Below are positions 1-4,847 of a stretch of 5,329 nt of DNA, in pieces. Below the pieces are notes generated by a model. That model was not told where the DNA came from. It did no database searches and worked only from the letters and a program-made list of their open reading frames with translations. How positions within the stretch are numbered: position 1 is the first letter of the stretch; the number at the start of each line of letters is the position of its first letter. A program made the position numbers and the translations under genes. The stretch is from Spirochaetales bacterium (lineage in GTDB: Bacteria; Spirochaetota; Spirochaetia; ARS1246): the NCBI GenBank assembly GCA_018644745.1, contig JABGPX010000725.1:1-5329 (forward strand), in the 5' to 3' direction.

Positions 1-230
1 AGCCATGGCATCGCTGTTAGAATGGTAAGTGATGGTTTCCCACGGCCGAAAGCAGCAGGATTGGTAAATAGAGAATAAAAGCCTTCGGCATTTGCGGTAA
101 ACGAACCGCCCTGAGCCATAATCTCGGCGCTCTGGGGCATGAATGCGGGCTCATAAACCTTTGTTGTTTGAGAGTATACTGATGTAACGCAGAGAAGTAT
201 TACTGCTGCAATGAATAAGATTCGCTTCAT
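1..230 (-). CDS. Exported protein, probable outer-membrane beta-barrel (FadL/PorV-like N-terminus), 3' end outside window
   Basis: Only the first 76 codons are visible; the frame is open to base 1. The N-terminus MKRILFIAAVILLCVTSVYS is a typical Sec signal peptide: KR, a hydrophobic stretch, then V-Y-S before Gln21 as a plausible signal peptidase I site. The mature start contains AQGGSFTANAEGFYSLFTNP followed by AAFGRG. This matches the pattern 'GG-F-A-A-D...S-YNPA-L' near the N-terminus of FadL-, PorV- and UPF0164-type outer-membrane barrels, a group well represented in spirochaetes. The start is fixed by an ATGA overlap with the stop of the upstream lipoprotein gene and by a strong Shine-Dalgarno 7 nt upstream. 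That arrangement implies translational coupling and a shared mRNA. The barrel itself lies outside the window, so the family call is an inference from the N-terminal motif; another type of exported protein is possible. Confidence 0.8.
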   Translation of the reverse strand, partial: MKRILFIAAVILLCVTSVYSQTTKVYEPAFMPQSAEIMAQGGSFTANAEGFYSLFTNPAAFGRGKPSLTILTAMPW

Positions 231-1084
231 AGAGTAGCTCCTCCTTCAAATAGTCCGCCCAAGCCCGACGCATCGAGAACATTTGCTAGGGCCGTATTAT
301 CTTCAAGGGGATTTCCAGTAACTGCAAAATCAGCTGGAAATGGCGCGTCATTGATTACGACATCCTCGAGCTCTGCTTGAGTTAGGGTTCCGCCTGAATT
401 GGTTAATACTTCAAATACCAAGAGTGCGACTACCGCATCCTGTGCAACGGCACCGGCACTTGAATCGGCAGGTATATCAAGCTCCGGAGTGGTTGTATCC
501 GTATCCAGGTTCTCTCCAAAAAAGGTATACGAGTCGGCGGCCTCAAGCAGGGCGCTTATCGTCGCGTTGAAAGAATCCGAATCCGTCACATCAGCGAAAA
601 CATCACCAAGAACTGTCTGGACAAGACTGTCAACACCATCAGGAGTTGAAACGTCCGGAGGGGTATCGATAAAAGTGGTGGCCACAGTGACGAAATTATC
701 CACCACCTCACCCGCTTGCGTGCTGTTCAACTCTACCTCGGCAATGAGAACCGCCGCGTCAAGGGCCTGCTGCTGTGCCGCCGGTGTCTGCTCTTCCGCG
801 GAAGCTGCTTCATAAGCCTCATAAATAGCGGTAAGGTTATCTATTACGGCGGTTTTCAATTCTCCGGTTTCGTCGGCTGCCAAATCATCATAAAAGGAGT
901 CCGATTGTACAAGATTCTCGATAGTGGCGATGAGCGCAGCATCTTCCATGTCATCAAGATCCGCTGCCGCTGGAGTTATGGGAGTATCCACAGATGAGAA
1001 AAGGTTCGCGGTGAACAATTCCATACATCCAAGGAAGAGAAATGCGACTCCGGCAATCAACAGGAGCATCAATGTTCTTTTCAT
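227..1084 (-). CDS. Highly acidic predicted lipoprotein, function unknown
   Basis: The 285-residue product starts with a lipoprotein signal: MKR, a long hydrophobic stretch, then L-F-L-G-Cys20, a relaxed lipobox of the kind accepted in spirochaetes. It should therefore be lipidated and face the periplasm or cell surface. The mature part is extraordinary in composition. By my count it has about 31 Asp and 20 Glu but one Lys (Lys77), and no Arg, His or Trp; Cys20 is its only Cys. It is rich in Ala, Thr and Val and looks mostly helical, with Thr/Pro/Asp-rich linkers near residues 33-40, 139-149 and 196-208. I recognise no domain. The start is supported by GAGAGG 5 nt upstream and by the signal peptide. 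The gene has its own likely promoter and is translationally coupled to the barrel-type gene, which suggests the two products work together at the outer membrane. Extreme acidity would fit a surface protein of a salt-adapted organism or a cation-binding role; both are inference. Confidence 0.9.
   Translation of the reverse strand: MKRTLMLLLIAGVAFLFLGCMELFTANLFSSVDTPITPAAADLDDMEDAALIATIENLVQSDSFYDDLAADETGELKTAVIDNLTAIYEAYEAASAEEQTPAAQQQALDAAVLIAEVELNSTQAGEVVDNFVTVATTFIDTPPDVSTPDGVDSLVQTVLGDVFADVTDSDSFNATISALLEAADSYTFFGENLDTDTTTPELDIPADSSAGAVAQDAVVALLVFEVLTNSGGTLTQAELEDVVINDAPFPADFAVTGNPLEDNTALANVLDASGLGGLFEGGATL
238..246 (-). promoter_or_regulatory. Strong ribosome binding site AAGGAGGAG for the barrel-type gene
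   Basis: On the minus strand AAGGAGGAG lies 7 nt before the ATG at 230. It sits inside the last codons of the lipoprotein gene, whose TGA overlaps that ATG. It is the strongest Shine-Dalgarno in the window and confirms the start of the downstream gene. Confidence 0.8.
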
Positions 1085-1132
1085 ATGTTCCTCTCTATAA
1101 ATACAGATTTTTTCTTACTTTTACTGCCAACT

Positions 1133-1161
1133 AGTATACCCCAATGGATGTTAAAAAACAA
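1133..1161 (-). promoter_or_regulatory. Sigma70-like promoter for the lipoprotein/barrel pair
   Basis: Reading leftward, TTGTTT (1156-1161) and TATACT (1133-1138) are separated by exactly 17 bp. The -10 box matches TATAAT at 5 of 6 positions and the -35 at 3 of 6. Transcription would begin near 1126, giving a leader of about 42 nt that carries the Shine-Dalgarno of the lipoprotein gene. The 104-bp gap after the TPR gene shows no convincing terminator, so read-through from the bactofilin operon is also possible. Confidence 0.5.
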
Positions 1162-1188
1162 ACCTGAGTAATACACTAGAAAATCGAT

Positions 1189-1815
1189 CTACTGCTGCAT
1201 CGCGGACTGAACCCTTTTTCTCCCTCGATCCGCTTCCAGCAGATTGGGATTAAGAGCAAGCGCGTTGTCATACGCTTCAAGAGAATTGGCGTAGTCCTTT
1301 GCCATTTCTCTGGCATATCCGAGGCGTCCCCACCACGATGAAAAATTAGGAGAATGGTAGAGCGCCGTTGAAAAGGCAATATCCGCATGATGGAACTCAC
1401 CCAGCCGAATAAAAATTTCGCCCATAAAGTAGTAGATCCTATCAATTCGATCGCCTGTATCGGCCAAGACTGCGTAGCGCTCAAAATAACGCAGCGCGTC
1501 AAGATTCTGCCCAAGAAAAAAGTTAGCCTCACCTAGTATTTCAATTATCCTCGGATCGTTCGGTGCAAACTGATATGCTTCATTTCCTCGAGTGAGCGCA
1601 TCTTCGTATCTCTGGAGATTGATGAGACTCCAGCCGAGAACAGCATAAGAATCCCGGCTTCTCGGAAGTGCTTCGATTTCTTCGAGACATATTTCAATTG
1701 CTCTTTCGTAGTCGCCGGCCCGGTAGCTGGCGAGGGCGTCAGGACGATTCTGCGCGGGAAGGGCGGAAGCGAGGATACAAGACAGCACTGCGAGAAGGAT
1801 ACCGCGTTTTTTCAT
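1189..1815 (-). CDS. Exported TPR-repeat protein
   Basis: The 208-residue product begins with MKKRG and a hydrophobic stretch ending A-L-P-A before Gln22, a plausible signal peptidase I site. It is therefore probably periplasmic. Cys13 in L-S-C could be read as a lipobox, but the hydrophobic segment before it is too short. The rest is about five tetratricopeptide repeats, roughly at residues 25-55, 56-88, 89-122, 123-157 and 160-193. They show the usual spacing of Gly/Ala, Tyr/Leu, Ala and Pro, for example Y-E-D-A-L then A-P-N-D-P, and Y-D-N-A-L-A-L-N-P. TPRs are helical protein-binding scaffolds, so a partner-binding role is expected; no enzyme domain is seen. I chose ATG 1815 because GGAGAG lies 7 nt upstream. 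The in-frame ATG at 1830 has no Shine-Dalgarno and adds five residues (MESRK) before the signal peptide. The gene begins 4 bp after the bactofilin stop, so the two are almost certainly co-transcribed. Confidence 0.88.
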   Translation of the reverse strand: MKKRGILLAVLSCILASALPAQNRPDALASYRAGDYERAIEICLEEIEALPRSRDSYAVLGWSLINLQRYEDALTRGNEAYQFAPNDPRIIEILGEANFFLGQNLDALRYFERYAVLADTGDRIDRIYYFMGEIFIRLGEFHHADIAFSTALYHSPNFSSWWGRLGYAREMAKDYANSLEAYDNALALNPNLLEADRGRKRVQSAMQQ

Positions 1816-1819
1816 CTTT

Positions 1820-2197
1820 CTACTCTCCATCTTGAGACAATCCCTCGGGGGACATCATCTTGCAAATGCCGTTAAACCGACAACCGCTCTCCATGATTAT
1901 ATCCGGCGCCGTAATATCGCCGTCGACCGTAGATGTCGAAAAGAGCTCTACCCGCGACCTCGCGTAAATATTCCCTTTTATGCGCCCCTTTAGGGACACA
2001 ACATTCGCCTCGACCCGTGCTTCGACAAACGCCTTATCACCGATATACAGGTCTCCGGATGCCTTGATCTGACCGCTAAATTTTCCTTTGATCATGAGAG
2101 GTTTATTAAAAGATAGATCTCCGGTGAAATCTATATCCTGAGCGAGGATCGTATCGATATCCGCTTCTTCGATTGACTTGATGCGTAACTCGGTCAT
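1820..2197 (-). CDS. Bactofilin (polymerising cytoskeletal protein)
   Basis: The 125-residue product is nearly all one bactofilin domain (DUF583/PF04519), about residues 19-114. It has the repeated beta-helix pattern of alternating hydrophobic residues with Gly turns: D-F-T-G-D-L, M-I-K-G-K-F-S-G-Q-I, L-Y-I-G, S-L-K-G-R-I-K-G-N-I, V-D-G-D-I, and a final C-R-F-N-G-I-C. Bactofilins form nucleotide-independent filaments, often on the inner membrane, and act in cell shape, peptidoglycan modification or motility. The N-terminal tail is short and not hydrophobic; the C-terminal tail is about 11 residues. ATG 2197 is preferred because GGAG lies 5 nt upstream. A longer reading from TTG 2257 would run through the promoter, and that TTG is part of the -35 box. 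Bactofilin genes often neighbour an M23 peptidase; here the partner is an exported TPR protein instead. Confidence 0.94.
   Translation of the reverse strand: MTELRIKSIEEADIDTILAQDIDFTGDLSFNKPLMIKGKFSGQIKASGDLYIGDKAFVEARVEANVVSLKGRIKGNIYARSRVELFSTSTVDGDITAPDIIMESGCRFNGICKMMSPEGLSQDGE
1823..1828 (-). promoter_or_regulatory. Ribosome binding site GGAGAG that decides the TPR gene start
   Basis: GGAGAG on the minus strand lies 7 nt before ATG 1815, within the last codons of the bactofilin gene. It supports 1815 rather than the upstream in-frame ATG 1830 as the start. Confidence 0.7.
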
Positions 2198-2228
2198 GTA
2201 TGCTCCATAGCTGAAAATCAGTGGGTAA

Positions 2229-2257
2229 ACTCTATCTCCGGGGATATGGACTGTCAA
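2229..2257 (-). promoter_or_regulatory. Sigma70-like promoter for the bactofilin-TPR operon
   Basis: A perfect TTGACA (2252-2257) and TAGAGT (2229-2234, 4 of 6) are separated by 17 bp on the minus strand. Transcription would start near 2222, about 25 nt before ATG 2197, leaving room for the GGAG ribosome binding site at 2203-2206. Confidence 0.6.
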
Positions 2258-2311
2258 GTAAGAGGGTTGATCTAACAGTAATTATGGATATGAGAATCCC
2301 TTATGAACTGA

Positions 2312-3037
2312 TCAACCTGACCCAAGCTGGTCCTGCATTTTTTGGAGGGAAGAGCCGAGCTTCTTCCGCATTTCCCCTGTAAAAGGATTAAATTTTTGAA
2401 GATCCACAAAAAGCTGAAACGGATCGTTGCAGGTTTGCTCGATTATTTCTAACAGCTTTGAATAACCGAGGGTACCGATGCGGCTCGGTTCAAGTTTAAG
2501 ATCGTCCAGCACGCGACCCATAAAGTGGGTGACACCCTGGGTATAGGCTGCTTCGCGATCATGCTCTTCCGGTAATAGATCATATACCTTCAGACCCATA
2601 TCCACGAATGCGTCTCTCCAAAATGCTGAAACCTCTTCTTGAGCTCGAACAGGGCAGTAAACCATAGGCAAACCGGCAATACCATTTTTACCGGAGTCCG
2701 GGCCGAACATTGGATGGGTGCCAATTATAGAAATCCCGGCCGCTAGGTTCCGCTCCATTGCCTTGATAGGATGCACCTTGACCGAACAGGTATCAATGAC
2801 AGTCTTTCCTTCAAGAATCATTGGTCCTATCCGACGCAACACATCGTCCATCGCAGAGATTGCGACGCAGAGAAATATCACGTCGCAGTTTAGAACTGTC
2901 TGTTCGTCGGCTTTTTCGGCGCCGACGCCAGCGGTCCTCTGCGCATTCCTCGAATAACAATACACATCGAATTTCTTTGCAAGGCACGAAGACCAGAAAG
3001 ATCCAAACCGGCCAAGTCCATAGATCCCTATTTTCAT
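2312..3037 (-). CDS. tyrA: TyrA-family prephenate/arogenate dehydrogenase
   Basis: The 241-residue protein oxidatively decarboxylates prephenate or arogenate on the route to tyrosine, in the cytoplasm. A Rossmann fold opens it with G-I-Y-G-L-G-R-F-G (residues 4-12). The segment C-V-Y-S-R... after the second strand (residues 25-30, V-Y-C-Y-S-R) has Ser-Arg instead of an acidic residue, which favours NADP. D-T-C-S-V-K (82-87) and G-T-H-P-M-F-G-P (106-113) are family hallmarks; the His at 108 corresponds to an active-site His of known TyrA enzymes. The helical C-terminal half carries E-H-D-R-E-A-A-Y-T-Q-G-V-T-H-F-M-G-R (158-175) and ends near F-N-P-F. The protein is short, with no chorismate mutase or ACT domain, and resembles plant arogenate dehydrogenases more than E. 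coli TyrA. Prephenate versus arogenate cannot be decided here. ATG 3037 is chosen because it lies directly before the Rossmann motif. It has no Shine-Dalgarno and is probably leaderless. The gene is divergent from dapB. Confidence 0.88.
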   Translation of the reverse strand: MKIGIYGLGRFGSFWSSCLAKKFDVYCYSRNAQRTAGVGAEKADEQTVLNCDVIFLCVAISAMDDVLRRIGPMILEGKTVIDTCSVKVHPIKAMERNLAAGISIIGTHPMFGPDSGKNGIAGLPMVYCPVRAQEEVSAFWRDAFVDMGLKVYDLLPEEHDREAAYTQGVTHFMGRVLDDLKLEPSRIGTLGYSKLLEIIEQTCNDPFQLFVDLQKFNPFTGEMRKKLGSSLQKMQDQLGSG

Positions 3038-3044
3038 GAAGCAG

Positions 3045-3073
3045 ATAATACACCGGTCAGGATCAAGGCTCAA
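3045..3073 (-). promoter_or_regulatory. Predicted tyrA promoter giving a leaderless mRNA
   Basis: On the minus strand TTGAGC (3068-3073) and TATTAT (3045-3050) are 17 bp apart; they match the consensus at 4 and 5 of 6 positions. Only 7 nt separate the -10 box from the tyrA ATG at 3037, so the predicted start site falls on or next to the A of the ATG. No Shine-Dalgarno is present between them. Confidence 0.6.
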
Positions 3074-3110
3074 GAGAGAACTATCTATCCGGGGCGGCAG
3101 ACCACGCTGG

Positions 3111-3139
3111 TTGCACCATTTCGTTCCGCATTCTATGAT
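3111..3139 (+). promoter_or_regulatory. Predicted dapBA promoter giving a leaderless mRNA
   Basis: TTGCAC (3111-3116, 3 of 6) and TATGAT (3134-3139, 5 of 6) are 17 bp apart. Six nt follow before the dapB ATG at 3146, so transcription is predicted to start at or within a base or two of the start codon. No Shine-Dalgarno is present. ACCA-CGC-TGGT (3101-3111) is a small inverted repeat touching the -35 and could be an operator, but it is too short to claim. Confidence 0.55.
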
Positions 3140-3145
3140 GCCGGT

Positions 3146-3940
3146 ATGAAGGTTATTATCATCGGTTACGGCAGCATGGGTCACGAGATCGAAAGAGTGC
3201 TAGCCCAAAAAAATCACTCGATTGTAGCCCGGATCGACCCTGTCGCGCCGGATGCGGATTCCGCTGAGCTCAATCATAACCTGCTTGAACAGGCCGATAC
3301 AGCTATCGAATTTTCTCTAGCATCGGGTGTCCTCGCAAATGCGAAATTCTACGCTGAGCACGGTATCAAGGCTGTAATTGGAACAACCGGATGGGAATCG
3401 GACTTACCTGAAGTATCATCGCTTTTTGCACAGCGACGCTCGGGCAGCGGCGCGCGCAGCGGCTCGCGCAGCGCCGCGTGCATTCATGGATCAAATTTCA
3501 GCATTGGGGCAAATATTTTCTTTAACCTGGTAGAAAAAGCTGCTTCTGCAATCTCCGGCCTTCCGGAATATGACATTATGACATATGAAGTCCATCACCA
3601 GAATAAAAAGGATTCTCCCTCCGGAACCGCTCTGACGACAGCGGACCGAATCCTAAAAGCTCACCAGGGTAAAACGAGCATTGTTACTGAAAAACTCGAT
3701 CGCCGTCCTGAACAGAATGAATTGCACGTAGCCTCTGTTCGAGGAGGGACAATTCCCGGCATTCATACGGTGCTTATAGATTCGACCGCCGATACCATCG
3801 AGCTTCGCCATTCCGCACGAAATCGGACGGGATTCGCTCACGGGGCGGTGTTGGCTGCCGAGTGGCTCCAGAAAAAGTCCGGCGTTTATACGATAGATAA
3901 CTTTATTACAAGCATTATAGGCGAAGGAGAAAATGCATGA
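3146..3940 (+). CDS. dapB: 4-hydroxy-tetrahydrodipicolinate reductase
   Basis: The 264-residue cytoplasmic enzyme reduces the DapA product to tetrahydrodipicolinate using NAD(P)H in the diaminopimelate/lysine pathway. The Rossmann motif G-Y-G-S-M-G is at residues 7-12. Asp31 after the second strand suggests NADH use. A-I-E-F-S (53-57) and G-T-T-G-W (79-83) complete the nucleotide domain. The catalytic segment E-V-H-H-Q-N-K-K-D-S-P-S-G-T-A (148-162) contains His150, His151 and Lys154, equivalent to E. coli His159, His160 and Lys163. R-G-G-T-I-P-G-I-H (199-207) and the C-terminal F-A-H-G-A are also typical. Residues about 98-110 are an odd Ser/Gly/Arg/Ala-rich insertion coded by a GC-rich 12-bp repeat, just before the conserved N-F-S-I-G (117-121). 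The frame stays open and all key residues are present, so the enzyme is probably active. It begins directly at a predicted transcription start and overlaps dapA by ATGA. Confidence 0.97.
   Translation: MKVIIIGYGSMGHEIERVLAQKNHSIVARIDPVAPDADSAELNHNLLEQADTAIEFSLASGVLANAKFYAEHGIKAVIGTTGWESDLPEVSSLFAQRRSGSGARSGSRSAACIHGSNFSIGANIFFNLVEKAASAISGLPEYDIMTYEVHHQNKKDSPSGTALTTADRILKAHQGKTSIVTEKLDRRPEQNELHVASVRGGTIPGIHTVLIDSTADTIELRHSARNRTGFAHGAVLAAEWLQKKSGVYTIDNFITSIIGEGENA
3444..3479 (+). repeat. Three 12-bp tandem units inside dapB, with a GC-rich hairpin
   Basis: Three imperfect 12-bp units begin at 3444, 3456 and 3468: GCAGCGGCGCGC, GCAGCGGCTCGC and GCAGCGCCGCGT. Each adds four codons without changing frame, giving Ser-Gly-Ala-Arg, Ser-Gly-Ser-Arg and Ser-Ala-Ala-Cys. 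The surrounding stretch 3437-3478 has 37 G/C in 42 bases, far above its neighbours. The same bases form a hairpin at 3448-3476: a 10-bp all-GC stem with one bulged A and an 8-nt loop. It could be a slippage-made minisatellite or a small palindromic element inserted in frame. Confidence 0.75.
3924..3929 (+). promoter_or_regulatory. Ribosome binding site AAGGAG for dapA
   Basis: AAGGAG lies 7 nt before the dapA ATG at 3937, inside the last codons of dapB. With the ATGA stop/start overlap it indicates coupled translation of dapB and dapA from one mRNA. Confidence 0.8.
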
Positions 3941-4815
3941 ATTTCAAGGGTGTGTATACTGCGCTGGTTACCCCGTTTACCCAAGACGGAGAACTAGACG
4001 AGAAAGCTCTCAGGAATATAGTTGACAGGCAGATAGAATACGGGGTTTCAGGCCTTGTGCCGATGGGCACAACCGGTGAAAGCCCAACGGTAGACCATAA
4101 AGAAAATATCAAAGTAGTTGAGATTGTTGTTAACCAGGCAGCCGGCAGAGTTCCGGTAATCGCAGGAACAGGCTCAAACAGCACACGCGAGGCGGTTGAG
4201 ATGACTGTGCAAGCGGAGAAAGTGGGTGCCGACGCGTCGCTACAGGTTGCACCATATTATAACAAGCCTACTCCCGAAGGTTACTATCAGCATTTCGCAG
4301 CGGTCGCTGACGCGGTGGATATCCCTATCGTCGTTTATAATATCGTTTCCCGCACGGCGAAGAATATCGACAACGAGACTATGCTGAGAATAGCTGAGCT
4401 TTCCGGAGTCCAGGGAGTAAAGGAATCCAGCGGAGACATGCTCCAGGTGACCGATCTTGTCATGAGAGCACCAAGTTCACTCGACATCGTATCCGGTGAT
4501 GATAATCTCGCAATTCCGATTATCGCACTCGGCGGCACCGGAGTCGTTTCGGTTGCAAGCAACTTAATTCCCTCGGAAATGTCTGAAATGATCGCCAGCG
4601 CACTAGATGGAGATTTTATAAAAGCCAGAGAAATTCACTACCGTCTGCTTCCCCTATTTCAGGCACTCTTTCTCGAAACAAATCCTATTCCTGTTAAAGC
4701 AGCTATGGCAGAGCTCGGTTTTATCGAAGAAACCTATCGACTGCCGATGTGCAGAATGTCGGATGCGCCGCGAGCAGCTCTGATGAAGATCATCCGAAAT
4801 ATGGACATCCAATAG
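3937..4815 (+). CDS. dapA: 4-hydroxy-tetrahydrodipicolinate synthase
   Basis: The 292-residue TIM-barrel aldolase condenses pyruvate with L-aspartate 4-semialdehyde, the first committed step toward diaminopimelate and lysine. The length equals that of E. coli DapA (292). G-T-T-G-E-S-P-T (44-51) supplies the Thr pair that relays protons (Thr45/Thr46). A-P-Y-Y-N-K-P (105-111) carries the Tyr at the subunit interface. Tyr134 in V-V-Y-N is the catalytic Tyr, and Arg139 in S-R-T binds the semialdehyde carboxylate. Lys162 in G-V-K-E-S-S-G-D is the Schiff-base lysine. G-G-T-G-V-V-S-V (199-206) and E-T-N-P-I-P-V-K (247-254) are also typical. One oddity is Val137, where the family normally has Pro (Y-N-x-P-x-R-T). 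The start is fixed by the ATGA overlap with dapB and its Shine-Dalgarno. DapA and DapB catalyse consecutive steps, so coupled expression makes sense. Confidence 0.98.
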   Translation: MNFKGVYTALVTPFTQDGELDEKALRNIVDRQIEYGVSGLVPMGTTGESPTVDHKENIKVVEIVVNQAAGRVPVIAGTGSNSTREAVEMTVQAEKVGADASLQVAPYYNKPTPEGYYQHFAAVADAVDIPIVVYNIVSRTAKNIDNETMLRIAELSGVQGVKESSGDMLQVTDLVMRAPSSLDIVSGDDNLAIPIIALGGTGVVSVASNLIPSEMSEMIASALDGDFIKAREIHYRLLPLFQALFLETNPIPVKAAMAELGFIEETYRLPMCRMSDAPRAALMKIIRNMDIQ

Positions 4816-4827
4816 CAAACATTTAAT

Positions 4828-4840
4828 CTGTGCATCACAG
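4828..4840. terminator. Small hairpin between convergent dapA and HEAT-protein gene, weak terminator candidate
   Basis: CTGTG-CAT-CACAG is a perfect 5-bp stem with a 3-nt loop in the 32-bp gap between the two convergent stop codons. Its position suits a bidirectional terminator, but neither strand has a clear T-run after the stem, so the call is weak. Confidence 0.2.
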
Positions 4841-4847
4841 TACCATC

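Noticed and set aside
399..997. Open frames on the plus strand opposite the lipoprotein gene
   Set aside because: They are antisense shadows of a biased coding sequence, with no recognisable domain, no Shine-Dalgarno that I can support, and Ser/Thr/Ala/Arg-rich products typical of reverse frames.
1139..1188. Intrinsic terminator after the TPR gene
   Set aside because: A TAGA/TCTA stem right after the stop is only 4 bp, and the nearby T-run (GTTTTTT on the minus strand) is not preceded by a stable hairpin.
1816..1830. TPR gene start at ATG 1830
   Set aside because: It lacks a Shine-Dalgarno and adds MESRK before the signal peptide; ATG 1815 has GGAGAG 7 nt upstream.
2198..2257. Longer bactofilin reading from TTG 2257
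   Set aside because: That TTG is the first half of a perfect TTGACA -35 box with a -10 at 17 bp. ATG 2197 has a GGAG at the right distance and begins just before the domain.
3038..3145. Lysine riboswitch or T-box before dapB
   Set aside because: The predicted leader is about zero nucleotides and the whole gap is 108 bp and holds two promoters, so there is no room for such a structure.
3038..3184. Longer tyrA reading starting at 3184
   Set aside because: The 49 extra residues have no Rossmann or signal character, would overlap the dapB start and cover both promoters. The GxGxxG motif begins right after ATG 3037.
4829..4839. CRP-like site TGTG...CACA
   Set aside because: The spacing is 3 nt rather than the usual wider spacer, and it lies between two convergent gene ends, where an activator site makes little sense.
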